From Cohnella baijiui (GTDB lineage: Bacteria > Bacillota > Bacilli > Paenibacillales > Paenibacillaceae), in NCBI RefSeq assembly GCF_020731285.1, contig NZ_JAJFOW010000007.1:1-64000 (forward strand): a stretch of DNA of 64,000 nt. The letters are read 5' to 3'. Numbering within the stretch: position 1 is the first letter of the stretch; each line of letters starts with the position of its first letter. Below, in pieces: positions 53,775 through 62,217 of this stretch. The translations under genes and the position numbers were made by a program. The notes beneath the pieces were generated by a model. It made no database searches, was not told where the DNA came from, and saw only the letters and a list, made by a program, of their open reading frames with translations.

Positions 53775-54722
53775 ATGGAGCGGACGCAGTGGGACGAACA
53801 GCTGCAGCAGGGCAAACAAAAGATGCAGGAGAAGGCGCGATGGGAGCGTCGCGTCCGTGCGCTGCAGGACGAGGTCCGGAAGCAGGAGGAGACCGTTGCC
53901 GCCAGCCGCCGCCGGCTGAGCGAGGAAGAGGCCGACGTGGAACAGTTGAAGCACGCTTCGATCGCGCGGCTGTGGAGCCGGCTGACCGGCAAATGGGAGG
54001 AGCGGCTGGCGGCGGAAGAGCGGGAAGCGGCTGACGCTTGGCTCCAATACGATGCCGCCGAGGCCGCGCTGAAGGCGCTCAAGGAGGAAATGGCGGCGGC
54101 GCGAAGCCGGCTGGGCGACGTGATCGATGCGGATCTCGCCTACGAACGGTTGCTGGAGCAGCGAGAAACTTGGATCCGCGATCACGATCCGGACACCGAC
54201 CGCGAACTGCGGCGCATTTCGGAGTCGCTCGGCGAGCTGCGTGCGCTTCGCAAGGAGCAGGACGAGGCCAAGCGGGCCGGTGAGAAGGCGGCCCGCGCGC
54301 TCGCCGCCGCCGAAGAGTGCCTGCGCTCCGCCCGAAACTGGGGTACCTACGATATGCTGGGCGGAGGCGTGATCGCGACGCACATCAAGCATAACCGCAT
54401 CGACGAAGCGCGCGCCGACATGCACGAAGCGCAGCATGCGCTTCGAATGTTCGAGAAAGAGCTGCGAGATTTGCGGACGCAGGCGGGCTCGCCCGAAGTG
54501 GAGGTCGGCGGCTTTCTGACGTTCGCCGACTACTTCTTCGACGGCTTCCTCGCCGATTGGATCGTTCAAGGGCGCATCAACGACGCGCTGGAGCGGGTCC
54601 AGAGAGGAAGCGGAGAGGTGCGGCGGCAGCTCGATCGCGTGGCGAGAGAGCAAGCGAAGACGACGCAGGACATCTCGGAGCTGGAAGGGCGTTATCGGCG
54701 GCTGCTGGAGGACGGCCGATGA
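53775..54722 (+). CDS. coiled-coil protein of unknown function
   Basis: I do not recognise the family. The 315-aa protein is almost entirely charged coiled coil (about 1-210 and 275-315), rich in Glu, Arg and Ala, with a central non-coiled part (about 195-285) containing NWGTYDMLGGGVIATHIKHN and FADYFFDGFLADWIVQGRIN. The latter part is hydrophobic/aromatic and could pack or touch the membrane. No signal peptide. GGAGG lies 8 bases before ATG 53775. Its stop overlaps the start of a DUF1361 membrane-protein gene (ATGA), so the two are probably made together and may interact. Confidence 0.7.
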   Translation: MERTQWDEQLQQGKQKMQEKARWERRVRALQDEVRKQEETVAASRRRLSEEEADVEQLKHASIARLWSRLTGKWEERLAAEEREAADAWLQYDAAEAALKALKEEMAAARSRLGDVIDADLAYERLLEQRETWIRDHDPDTDRELRRISESLGELRALRKEQDEAKRAGEKAARALAAAEECLRSARNWGTYDMLGGGVIATHIKHNRIDEARADMHEAQHALRMFEKELRDLRTQAGSPEVEVGGFLTFADYFFDGFLADWIVQGRINDALERVQRGSGEVRRQLDRVAREQAKTTQDISELEGRYRRLLEDGR

Positions 54723-55441
54723 GCGCCGCCCGCCGTCCGTCCGCGACGCCGACCGCCGCTCCGGCGTTTTACGTCCTTTGCGGCATTTCGGTCCTGTGCG
54801 TCCTGCTGCTGATCGTTCGCGCCGATCGCGTCGGCTTCGAGAAATACGGTTTTTTGCTGTGGAACCTGTTCCTCGCCTGGCTCCCGCTGATCGTTTCGAT
54901 GGCCGCTTCCGGCCTGGAACGCTTCGCGCGGGGGCGACGGCTAAGTGTCCTTCCGCTGCTCGCGCTCGGCGTCGCTTGGATGCTGCTCTTTCCGAATGCG
55001 CCGTACCTGACGACCGACCTGATGCACCTGATCGCGAATCCGCAATACACCTGGACCCAGGCTTCCCAATCGCTGCTCGTTTGGTATGATTTGATTATTT
55101 TTTTCGTCTTTGCCTGGTGCGGGCTGCTGCTCGGCTATTTGTCGATGCACCAATTTCACCGGGTGGTGGCGCGATATGCCGGCGAATGGTTCGGGTGGCT
55201 CTTCGTCGTCGGCGTTTCGTTCCTCGGCGGCTTCGGCGTGTATTTGGGGCGGGTCATCCGCCTGAACAGCTGGGACGTGCTGTTCAGCCCGTTCCGCCTC
55301 ATCGACGGCGTTATGGCCGGTCTGGACGCGAACGGCGCCGTCTTCACCGCTTTGTTCGGCACGCTCATCCTCATCGTCTACCTGTCGCTGGCCTGCCTGC
55401 GTTCACTGGCCGGCCCTCGCGCGGAGCCCGGAACCGAATAA
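54719..55441 (+). CDS. DUF1361 domain membrane protein
   Basis: A 240-aa integral membrane protein with about seven hydrophobic segments. DUF1361 hallmarks are MLLFPNAPYLTTDLMHL and GFGVYLGRVIRLNSWDVLFSP. The function of this family is not known. The start at ATG 54719 lies inside the TGA of the coiled-coil gene. A strong terminator follows. Confidence 0.82.
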   Translation: MSAARRPSATPTAAPAFYVLCGISVLCVLLLIVRADRVGFEKYGFLLWNLFLAWLPLIVSMAASGLERFARGRRLSVLPLLALGVAWMLLFPNAPYLTTDLMHLIANPQYTWTQASQSLLVWYDLIIFFVFAWCGLLLGYLSMHQFHRVVARYAGEWFGWLFVVGVSFLGGFGVYLGRVIRLNSWDVLFSPFRLIDGVMAGLDANGAVFTALFGTLILIVYLSLACLRSLAGPRAEPGTE

Positions 55442-55444
55442 AGC

Positions 55445-55491
55445 AAAAAGCGCCTTGATTCGCCGCAGCGGCGAATCAAGGCGCTTTTTTT
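55445..55491. terminator. strong bidirectional terminator
   Basis: AAAAAGCGCCTTGATTCGCC pairs perfectly with the mirrored half ending CTTTTTT (about 22 bp stem, very short loop). Serves both the DUF1361 gene and the melA gene on the other strand. Confidence 0.95.
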
Positions 55492-55516
55492 GAATGAAGA
55501 TGACGGCGATTCGTGT

Positions 55517-56815
55517 TTAACGGTAAGCGGGCAGCCAGTCGCCGTGCGCTTCGATCAGATCATCGCAAAGCGAGACGATGTCGTCCATGGACAACTCGGC
55601 GGACGTGTGCGGATCGAGCAGGGCGGCGTGGTAGATATGCTCCTTCTTGCCCGTAATCGCCGCTTCGATCGTCAGCAGCTGCGTATTGATGTTGGTGCGG
55701 TTCAGCGCGGCGCACTGCGGCGGCAGATCGCCGACGTACGTAGGCGTAACGCCGCTCGCGTCGACGAGGCAGGGCACCTCGACGCATGCTTCGCGCGGCA
55801 GGTTCGTGATCAGTCCCGTATTCATGACGTTTCCGCCGATCTTGAACGGACGATTCGTCTCCATCGCCTCGAAAATATAGGAGGCGTATTCGTGGGTCCG
55901 CTCGTGCGATAGCTGCGTGTCGTTGACGAGGCTTTCGCGCATTTGCTTCCAGTTCGAAATCTGGTTGACGCAGCGGCGCGGATATTCGTCCAGCGGAATG
56001 TTGAAGCGCTCGATCAGCTCCGGATATTGACGCTTGATGAAGTACGGGTGGTATTCGGCGTTATGCTCCGACGATTCCGTGATATAGTAGCCGAATTTCA
56101 GCATGAGCTCCAGGCGGACCATGTCGGGATGCTTCTCCTGCTGCTTGGCGGCCGCGCGCCGCTTGATCTCCGGGTACAGGTCGACGCCGTCTTTGGTGAC
56201 TTCGAGCAGCCACGCCATATGGTTGATGCCGGCGATCTTCGACTGGACGCCGGCAGTGTCCATGTCGATCGCTTTGAACAGGTCGTTCACACACACCTGT
56301 ACGCTGTGACACAGGCCGACGGTGCGGACGCCGCCGTACGTGTTCATGACGTTGGTCAGCACGGCCATCGGGTTCGTATAATTCAGGAACCAGGCGTCCG
56401 GGCACACCTCTTGGATGTCGCGCGCGAAATCCAGCATGACCGGAATGGTACGCAGGTTGCGGAAGATGCCGCCGATGCCGACCGTGTCGGCGATCGTCTG
56501 GCGCAGGCCGTATTTCTTCGGCACTTCGAAATCCGTGATCGTGCAAGGGTCGTATCCGCCGACCTGAATGGCGTTCACGACGAATTTGGCGCCTCGCAGC
56601 GCTTCCTTCCGGTCGCTGTACGCGCGCACGCGGCACGTGCTGCCGCTCGTCGTCTTGAGGTTGTTTAGCATCCGCTCGGAGTCGGCGAGCCGCTCGGCGT
56701 CGATATCGAACAGCGCGAGCTCGAATCCTTGAAGCGCCGGGGTCAGCATGCAGTCGCCCAGGACGTTTTTGGCGAATACCGTGCTGCCGGCGCCGAGGAA
56801 AGTAATTTTGGACAT
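55517..56815 (-). CDS. melA: alpha-galactosidase, glycoside hydrolase family 4
   Basis: NAD- and Mn-dependent GH4 enzyme of 432 aa. Rossmann motif ITFLGAGSTVFAKNVLGD at the N-terminus; metal ligands Cys/His in RTVGLCHSVQ and GINHMAWL; LNYTNPMAVLT matches the MelA branch. GH4 enzymes cleave by an oxidation-elimination route rather than acid/base hydrolysis. AAGGAGG precedes ATG 56815. Divergent from an AraC-type gene, which likely controls it. A specificity for alpha-galactosides versus alpha-glucosides is inferred from similarity to MelA. Confidence 0.9.
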   Translation of the reverse strand: MSKITFLGAGSTVFAKNVLGDCMLTPALQGFELALFDIDAERLADSERMLNNLKTTSGSTCRVRAYSDRKEALRGAKFVVNAIQVGGYDPCTITDFEVPKKYGLRQTIADTVGIGGIFRNLRTIPVMLDFARDIQEVCPDAWFLNYTNPMAVLTNVMNTYGGVRTVGLCHSVQVCVNDLFKAIDMDTAGVQSKIAGINHMAWLLEVTKDGVDLYPEIKRRAAAKQQEKHPDMVRLELMLKFGYYITESSEHNAEYHPYFIKRQYPELIERFNIPLDEYPRRCVNQISNWKQMRESLVNDTQLSHERTHEYASYIFEAMETNRPFKIGGNVMNTGLITNLPREACVEVPCLVDASGVTPTYVGDLPPQCAALNRTNINTQLLTIEAAITGKKEHIYHAALLDPHTSAELSMDDIVSLCDDLIEAHGDWLPAYR

Positions 56816-56873
56816 GGGTCGATTCCTCCTTGAATTCCACTTGTATGAAGGCTTACCTGCGATTTAGAATAGA

Positions 56874-56887
56874 TGAAAACGCTGCCT
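56874..56887. promoter_or_regulatory. cre-like site in melA-araC divergent region
   Basis: TGAAAACGCTGCCT fits the cre pattern WTGNAANCGNWNNCW including the preceding A. It lies 59 bases upstream of the melA start codon and would allow CcpA control of melA. If the AraC gene started at ATG 56873 the site would be inside it. Confidence 0.45.
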
Positions 56888-56914
56888 GTGCCTATGGACA
56901 GAAAAGAGCATTGC

Positions 56915-57802
56915 ATGGAATTTTGTAGTCAGCCTTTGGCCGGCGACAGGAGAGGGGGGGATCGTCTGGAGTCGAGCTGGCTTATCGTCAATCCGCACCT
57001 GCGGGAAGGGGACGAGGCAACGGTTTTGTTTACGGGACGATCGCAGACGGCGCCCGACCACCGCGTAGGCCCGCAGGTGCTGGATTACGTGTTGATTCAT
57101 ACGGTGGAGGCCGGCAAAGGGTATTTCAAGTGCGGGGAGGAGGAATACGAGCTGGGGCCGGGAGACAGCTTTTTCATCTTGCCGGGGCCGCTGCATGCGT
57201 ACCGGTCTGACGAGCGCGATCCATGGCGGTATCGGTGGATCGCCTGCCGGGGACCGGAGCTGGCGCGGTGGCAGCAGCGGGCTGGCGTCAGCGCGGAGCG
57301 TCCTGTCGTCTACGGCGCATGGGAGACGCTGCGTGCAATGGAAGCGGTAGCCGCAGCGTTCCGGGAGGGCGGCTGGACCGCCGATTGCGAGGCGTCCGGC
57401 TGGCTCCGGATCGCTTGGGCGGCCTGGATGAAGACGAACCGTCCGGAAGCGCCCGAGGCGTCTGGCGGCCGGGAAGAGGCGTCGGCCAGAGAGGCGGACC
57501 GCGCCGCCAGGTGGCTCCACGCACAGCTCGACCGTCCCGTCTCGATCGCGCAGATGGCGCGCGAGCTCGGCTATCACCGCACTCACCTGGCCAAGCTGTT
57601 TCGCCGGCACCGGGGCATGTCGCCGATCCGCTACCTGCAGAAGCTCCGCATGGAGCGCGCCGCGCTGCTGCTCCAAGAGGCGTTGTCGGTCGAGGAGGTC
57701 GCGGCTTCAGTCGGGTACGCAGACCCGCTTTACTTTTCCAAATCGTTCAAGAAGTGGATGGGCGTCACCCCGACCGACTACCGCAAGGGTCTTCGGTCCT
57801 AG
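56915..57802 (+). CDS. AraC family transcriptional regulator (melA neighbour)
   Basis: A 295-aa regulator: N-terminal cupin domain (about 20-125; GQVLDYVLIHTVEAGKGYFK, GPGDSFFILPGPLHAYRSDE) and C-terminal double HTH (about 185-290; QMARELGYHRTHLAKLFRRH, EEVAASVGYADPLYFSKSFK). The start is uncertain: ATG 56915 (AAAAGAG upstream) is chosen; ATG 56894 or 56873 would add 7 or 14 residues without a better ribosome site. Divergent from melA, so probably its activator in response to an alpha-galactoside. Confidence 0.85.
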   Translation: MEFCSQPLAGDRRGGDRLESSWLIVNPHLREGDEATVLFTGRSQTAPDHRVGPQVLDYVLIHTVEAGKGYFKCGEEEYELGPGDSFFILPGPLHAYRSDERDPWRYRWIACRGPELARWQQRAGVSAERPVVYGAWETLRAMEAVAAAFREGGWTADCEASGWLRIAWAAWMKTNRPEAPEASGGREEASAREADRAARWLHAQLDRPVSIAQMARELGYHRTHLAKLFRRHRGMSPIRYLQKLRMERAALLLQEALSVEEVAASVGYADPLYFSKSFKKWMGVTPTDYRKGLRS

Positions 57803-57942
57803 GCTGAGGCGATCAACTTTCGCGTAAGATGAAGATGTGGGAACTTGTATGAGGCCGGTCTGATGAGTAAGATGATAATACGACGGAACCGTTCGCTCGG
57901 GTTTTCGTAAGGGATTGATAGAGGGATGAGGAGGCGGCTAGG

Positions 57943-58536
57943 ATGAGCTTTTTCAAAAAATTCACGGAGACCGTCAGCAAAGGCGTATCTACAGCGACCG
58001 AAAAGGCGCAGCAGACGGTCGAAATCACGAAGATTCATTCTCAAATTTCCGGCAAGAAAAAAGAAATCGAGAAGCGGTTTTCCGATATCGGCGAAGCTGT
58101 CTACGAAGCCTACTTGCAGCACGATCTGTCCCGCGCCGAAGGGGAGATCATTCCGGCTTGCGAAGAGATCGCGCGCATCCGGCGCGAAATCGGCGGACTC
58201 GAAGACCGCATCCGCGCGCTTCGCAACGAAAAGGAATGCGCCTGCGGGCAGAAGGTCCCGTTCGATACCCGCTTTTGTCCGTCGTGCGGCAGTCCGTTCG
58301 CGGAGCCGGTGCCGGAAGAGCCGGCGCCCGCCGAGGAAGCGACGGACGAGGAGTCTCTAACGGCAGCGGATAAGGCGGAGGACGTCGCGCCAGCCGATCC
58401 GTTGGCGGTCGAAGCGTCGGAGGAGCCGTCGTCAGAGCCGGAGGCGGAGCCGGTTCACCTATGCGCGGCTTGTAGCGCAGAGCTGCCGGAAGATGCGCGG
58501 TTCTGCCAGACGTGCGGAGAACCGGTGTACCCTTGA
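57943..58536 (+). CDS. two-zinc-ribbon protein with coiled-coil and acidic linker
   Basis: A 197-aa protein: N-terminal basic/helical part (about 1-95, likely coiled coil; ISGKKKEIEKRFSDIGEAVY), first zinc ribbon CAC...FCPSCG (about 98-116), a Glu/Ala/Pro-rich acidic linker (about 118-172), and a second zinc ribbon CAACS...FCQTCG (about 176-193). No catalytic domain. Such proteins are common in Firmicutes as scaffold or membrane-stress proteins, but the function here is unknown. GAGGAGG precedes the ATG; a terminator follows. Confidence 0.75.
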   Translation: MSFFKKFTETVSKGVSTATEKAQQTVEITKIHSQISGKKKEIEKRFSDIGEAVYEAYLQHDLSRAEGEIIPACEEIARIRREIGGLEDRIRALRNEKECACGQKVPFDTRFCPSCGSPFAEPVPEEPAPAEEATDEESLTAADKAEDVAPADPLAVEASEEPSSEPEAEPVHLCAACSAELPEDARFCQTCGEPVYP

Positions 58537-58551
58537 TTGGGAATTGAATGT

Positions 58552-58599
58552 AAAAAAAGCGTCTTTGCCTTCCCGAGGGAGGGCGAGGCGCTTTTTTTA
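58552..58599 (+). terminator. terminator after the zinc-ribbon gene
   Basis: AAAAAAAGCG...GCCTTCCC-gag-GGAGGGC...CGCTTTTTTT, near-perfect with a two-base mismatch. Confidence 0.85.
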
Positions 58600-58786
58600 T
58601 TGCCAGAAGTGGTTGATTGAAAAGTGTGTGTAATGAAAAATGACACAAATGTGATTGATACCAACGTTAAATTGCGCTTGGGCGGTCACGGCCGGACATT
58701 TTTCTGCCTGTATTGAAAGAATATCTCTCTAAAATGTTATATAATATTACATATTGTATGACAAATTCGCGATTTTGATTTAAAAT

Positions 58787-58801
58787 GTCATTATAGATGA
58801 C
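58787..58801. promoter_or_regulatory. inverted repeat upstream of the PucR-type gene
   Basis: GTCAT-N5-ATGAC, with a further ATGAC at about 58758, in a markedly AT-rich 200-base stretch (58610-58830). A -10-like TAAAAT (58781-58786) overlaps it. No gene is seen in this 309-base gap. Candidate autoregulatory site. Confidence 0.35.
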
Positions 58802-58845
58802 GCAATTTAAACCAAGTGAGTCGATCCATCTTGCAAGGAGGGAAA

Positions 58846-60525
58846 ATGATGGCTGCCATGCCCCGAAAAGAATCCCTGCCGGATAACCGTCCGGATCAAA
58901 CGCGATTCACGGTTCGAGAATGGCTGGAGCTGCCGCCGTTTCAGGATGCCTCGCTCGTCGCGGGAGATCGGGGAGCGGACGCCGCCGTCGCGCGCGTTCG
59001 CTTGTTGGAGCCGCAGGACGCAGCCCGCTGGGCGCGATCCGGCGATTGGGTGCTGCTGACGGGAAGGGAGGAGCCCGAGCGGATCCGCCCGTTGCTCGCG
59101 GAATTGGCGAAGCAAGGTGTCGCAGCCGTCGGTCTACGGACGGGACGCGCTGGAGAACCGGAATGGCCGCAGGCCGCATTGGAGGATGCCGACGCCCTGG
59201 GGTTGCCGGTCGTCGTGCTGCCGCCCGACATGGCGCTCGCGGACGTCGTTCGCGCCGCGATGGAGCGGGCCGCCCCGATGGAGGACGCGCCGCTGGCGGA
59301 GCTGCAGAGCCGGATTCAGGCGATGACGAGGCTCTTGCTGGAGAGCAGCGGGCTGTTCGCTTTTCTGGATGCATTAGAGCGGATGCTGGGCAATCCGGTC
59401 GCCGTCGTGCAGGAAAACGATCAGATTTGGCTATCCGAGTCGCTGCGCGAAGCGGACCCTTCGTTCGGTACTCCATGGGCACAGGCGCACGCGTTCCGTC
59501 CCGTCGTCGGCCACGGCACGCGAGGAGGTTTTGCGACGCTGGCGAGCGGTTCTCGCGCGTACGGATGCCCGATCCCGTCCCGGCGGACAAAGGCGTCCTG
59601 CCTCGTCTTGATCGAGCGTCATGTCGACGTCGACTTACTGGCGATGCGGACCGTCGACCGCTTGTCCGCCCTGGTCGGCATGGAGTTGGCCAATGAGGAG
59701 GCGGTGCGGGAAGTCGAAGGCAAGTACCTGGAGCAGTTTCTGCAGGACTGGCTGTCCGGCAAAATCGTGGCGGCCGGCGACTGGCGTCTCCGTGCGGAAG
59801 TTTGCGGCTGCGAGCTGCCCGAGAACGCGCCGCTGTGCGCCGTTCTCGTCGGCATGTCGGAGCGCCATCCGACCGCCGATCGATTGCGCGAGCTCTCCCG
59901 CCGGCTCAGGACTGAGCGGTTCCGTTCGGTCGAAGTTCTGCTAGCAGCGCCCTTCGGCGGCGAGCTGGCGCTCATCGTCCCCGTTGCCGAAGCGGTCCGG
60001 GACGATCAGCAGGCTTCCGCCGTCGCACAGCTGCTCGAGCGCCTGCAGCCCGAGCTGCGTTCGCTGATCGGCGATCCGTCGCTCCGGCTGTTTGCCGGTC
60101 GTCCGGCGGACCGGCCCGAAACGCTCCCCGCGAGTTTGTCGCAGGCGAGGCGCGCCCGCCAAGTCGCGGAAGTGTGCGGCCTGCCGGGGGATCGCGTCGC
60201 CTACGATCGGCTCGGGGTGTACTCCTTGCTCTATCTCATTCCGTCGAGCGAGGAGCGGGAGCAATTTGTGGAGCGGTTCTCGCTGCCGCTGCAGCAAGCC
60301 GATCGCAAAGGAGGCGGGCGTCTCGTCGAAACGCTGGAAATGTTTTTCCGATGCAACGGCAATATCAAGCTGACTTCGGAAAAGCTTTACGCGCACTACA
60401 ACACGGTCGTCTACCGGTTGGACAAAATTCAAAACATTCTCGGCATTTCGCTCGACGATCCGGAGGACCGGCTGCAATTGCAGCTGTCGCTCAAGCTCGG
60501 ACACATTACCCCGAGCGGCAACTGA
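58846..60525 (+). CDS. PucR family transcriptional regulator
   Basis: The 559-aa protein has an N-terminal PucR domain (about 22-145; RWARSGDWVLLTGREEPERI, DALGLPVVVLPPDMALADVV), a middle GAF-like/GGDEF-related part, and a C-terminal HTH_30 (about 495-555; MFFRCNGNIKLTSEKLYAHY, NTVVYRLDKIQNILGISLDD). In Bacillus PucR controls purine catabolism, but paralogues govern other pathways and no purine degradation gene adjoins it here. AAGGAGGG precedes ATG 58846. Flanked by terminators, so monocistronic. Confidence 0.88.
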   Translation: MMAAMPRKESLPDNRPDQTRFTVREWLELPPFQDASLVAGDRGADAAVARVRLLEPQDAARWARSGDWVLLTGREEPERIRPLLAELAKQGVAAVGLRTGRAGEPEWPQAALEDADALGLPVVVLPPDMALADVVRAAMERAAPMEDAPLAELQSRIQAMTRLLLESSGLFAFLDALERMLGNPVAVVQENDQIWLSESLREADPSFGTPWAQAHAFRPVVGHGTRGGFATLASGSRAYGCPIPSRRTKASCLVLIERHVDVDLLAMRTVDRLSALVGMELANEEAVREVEGKYLEQFLQDWLSGKIVAAGDWRLRAEVCGCELPENAPLCAVLVGMSERHPTADRLRELSRRLRTERFRSVEVLLAAPFGGELALIVPVAEAVRDDQQASAVAQLLERLQPELRSLIGDPSLRLFAGRPADRPETLPASLSQARRARQVAEVCGLPGDRVAYDRLGVYSLLYLIPSSEEREQFVERFSLPLQQADRKGGGRLVETLEMFFRCNGNIKLTSEKLYAHYNTVVYRLDKIQNILGISLDDPEDRLQLQLSLKLGHITPSGN

Positions 60526-60563
60526 GCCTGGCGCCGCGTGCTCTCTTACGTTCAAAACATGCC

Positions 60564-60599
60564 AAAAACCTTGCAGCCGATCGGCTGCAAGGCTTTTTG
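60564..60599. terminator. bidirectional terminator between PucR gene and yjcZ
   Basis: AAAACCTTGCAGCC-gatc-GGCTGCAAGGCTTTTT, 10-bp perfect stem. Confidence 0.85.
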
Positions 60600-60608
60600 G
60601 CGATGCAA

Positions 60609-60740
60609 TTAGTAGATGGCGCGGAGAATAATGACCAGCAGAATGAAAAGAACGAGAACGAATGCTGCTCCGCCGCCATATCCACCGACATGACCGCAAC
60701 CTACGCCTCCATAGCCTCCATAGCCACCAACGTATGCCAT
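60609..60740 (-). CDS. YjcZ family sporulation microprotein
   Basis: A 43-aa protein, too short for usual ORF cut-offs. It starts MAYVGGYGGYGGVGC, a Gly/Tyr-rich head, and ends in one transmembrane segment (AAFVLVLFILLVIILRAIY). This is the layout of YjcZ/SscA-like spore proteins of Bacillales. GGGAGG lies 8 bases before the ATG at 60740. It sits next to the gerP spore operon, in the same direction, and ends at a terminator. Confidence 0.85.
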   Translation of the reverse strand: MAYVGGYGGYGGVGCGHVGGYGGGAAFVLVLFILLVIILRAIY

Positions 60741-60849
60741 ACCGGTAACCTCCCGTAAATGTGGTGTGGTGTGAGGTGCCTCACGGAATTAGTCTATGCG
60801 GGACAAGGGAGGGCAGTTTGTGCGGGCGCACAATCCGGCGCCGCCCATT

Positions 60850-61308
60850 TCAGGCGGATACCGGAGGGACGGGGGGAACCGGAGCGACCGGCACCGCGGG
60901 AAGGGTCGGTGAAATCGGCGTGACCGGAGGAGCCGAGGCGTTGAAATGGCGGATGTTGACGATGCGGGCTTCGCCAGTCAATGGGCCGCTGCAGCCAAAT
61001 CGGGCGAGCGCCGAGTTCGACAAGGCGGTCACTTGAATGTCGCCGACCTCGATGAAGCTAGAATCGGCGGACGCTGAGAAGCTCACGTCTTGCCGTGGCA
61101 TCGGCAGCAGGATGGGACGATAGAAAAGCGAGTAAGCGGTAAAGGGCAGCTCATTGCTTTCGAAGTTCGCGACGGCACGCTGAATCGCAAGTACCCGGTT
61201 GAACAGGTCGGTCCGGCCCTTAACATCCCCGAAATGCAGGATCGACGCTTGCGAGACGGTATTGATAAAGACGTCTTTGACCCTTGATTCGCGGCAGGAG
61301 AGGCTCAT
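60850..61308 (-). CDS. gerPE: spore germination protein GerPE, with Pro-rich tail
   Basis: Part of the GerP set, which lets germinants pass the spore coat. The 152-aa protein starts ESRVKDVFINTVSQASILHF, the GerPE pattern (INT-SQ-S-LHFGD), and has IEVGDIQVTALSNSALARFG in the second half. Residues about 127-152 form a Pro/Val/Ala-rich tail (LPAVPVAPVPPVPPVS) not typical of GerPE. Overlaps gerPD by 4 bases. The gerPF gene that follows in Bacillus is absent; yjcZ is next. Confidence 0.8.
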   Translation of the reverse strand: MSLSCRESRVKDVFINTVSQASILHFGDVKGRTDLFNRVLAIQRAVANFESNELPFTAYSLFYRPILLPMPRQDVSFSASADSSFIEVGDIQVTALSNSALARFGCSGPLTGEARIVNIRHFNASAPPVTPISPTLPAVPVAPVPPVPPVSA

Positions 61309-61517
61309 GGGCTTTGTTCCGCCGTCTCTTCGGGCAAACTCGGCAGCGGCGCGAGAGGACCGACGATGACGGACTCCGGCGGTGTATCGAAAAACGAAGA
61401 GAGTGTGATAGACTCCGTATCGCCGATCAAAAACGACGAGGAGCTCGAAACGCCGATGATCCGGATGGAACCGATGGCGACGGGGGCGTTGGTTACATGG
61501 AGCTGCATGGGGGGCAT
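61305..61517 (-). CDS. gerPD: spore germination protein GerPD
   Basis: A 70-aa protein. The family block IGVSSSSSFLIGDTESITLS followed by SFFDTPPESVIVGP is close to Bacillus GerPD. GGAGG lies 5 bases before ATG 61517. One base separates it from gerPC. Predicted spore-coat protein needed for germinant access to the inner membrane receptors. Confidence 0.88.
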   Translation of the reverse strand: MPPMQLHVTNAPVAIGSIRIIGVSSSSSFLIGDTESITLSSFFDTPPESVIVGPLAPLPSLPEETAEQSP

Positions 61518-61518
61518 G

Positions 61519-62157
61519 TTATCCTCCTTCCGGCTTCATTCCTCTGCGATGGCGCAGATAAGAGTCGAAGGCCGCCAAAATATCCCGCTTCGTTTTTTGG
61601 ACGACCGACAGATTCCACTGCCGCTTTTCCTCCTCCGTGCCCGTCTGCGGATAAGGAGCGGACCGGCCGTAATGGTGCACCCGCTCCTTCAACTGCGCCT
61701 TTACGTCCTGGATGACCGCGTGCATTTGTTCGGGCTCCAGCTCGACTTGATGCTGCGCGGACATCCGCAGCAGCTCATCCGGCCCGTTCTGGTCCATGAA
61801 CGTCATCGCCTGCTGCTGCAGCGTTCCGATCTGTTCGCTCGTCTCGTCGGTCGGCGGTTGCGCGGGGATGCTCCACGTTCCGGGCAGCGGCGTCTCGAGG
61901 GAATCCACCTCACCTTGCTGCCCCTGCGGCGTGAGCCCGATATTGAGCGTGCCGTCGAGTCGACTCACCTTAAGCTGGTCGAAATGGTATTCCACATGAA
62001 TCGGCGGTTTTTTCTGGAGCTCGTCAAGCTGCTTCTGCATGGCGTCGATTTGCGCGAGCGCGGTTTGCAGGCGCTGCTCCGTCTGCTGAAGCTGGCGAAC
62101 GATATCGTTCCAGTCCGTCGGCCCTTGCGGCCATATCCAGGACGAATTCGTTGACAT
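61519..62157 (-). CDS. gerPC: spore germination protein GerPC
   Basis: A 212-aa protein with an N-terminal coiled coil (about 15-48; LQQTEQRLQTALAQIDAMQK) and the GerPC block PPIHVEYHFDQLKVSRLDGT LNIG, split here by the 20-residue limit. The C-terminal half is helical. ATG 62157 is preferred, with GGAG 9 bases upstream, over ATG 62163, which is only 3 bases from it. Largest member of the operon. Confidence 0.88.
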   Translation of the reverse strand: MSTNSSWIWPQGPTDWNDIVRQLQQTEQRLQTALAQIDAMQKQLDELQKKPPIHVEYHFDQLKVSRLDGTLNIGLTPQGQQGEVDSLETPLPGTWSIPAQPPTDETSEQIGTLQQQAMTFMDQNGPDELLRMSAQHQVELEPEQMHAVIQDVKAQLKERVHHYGRSAPYPQTGTEEEKRQWNLSVVQKTKRDILAAFDSYLRHRRGMKPEGG

Positions 62158-62217
62158 GGGCATCCGCTCCTTCGACGATCGCGCGAACAGGAAGAAGGCT
62201 GCCTGCGAGCCGCGCGA

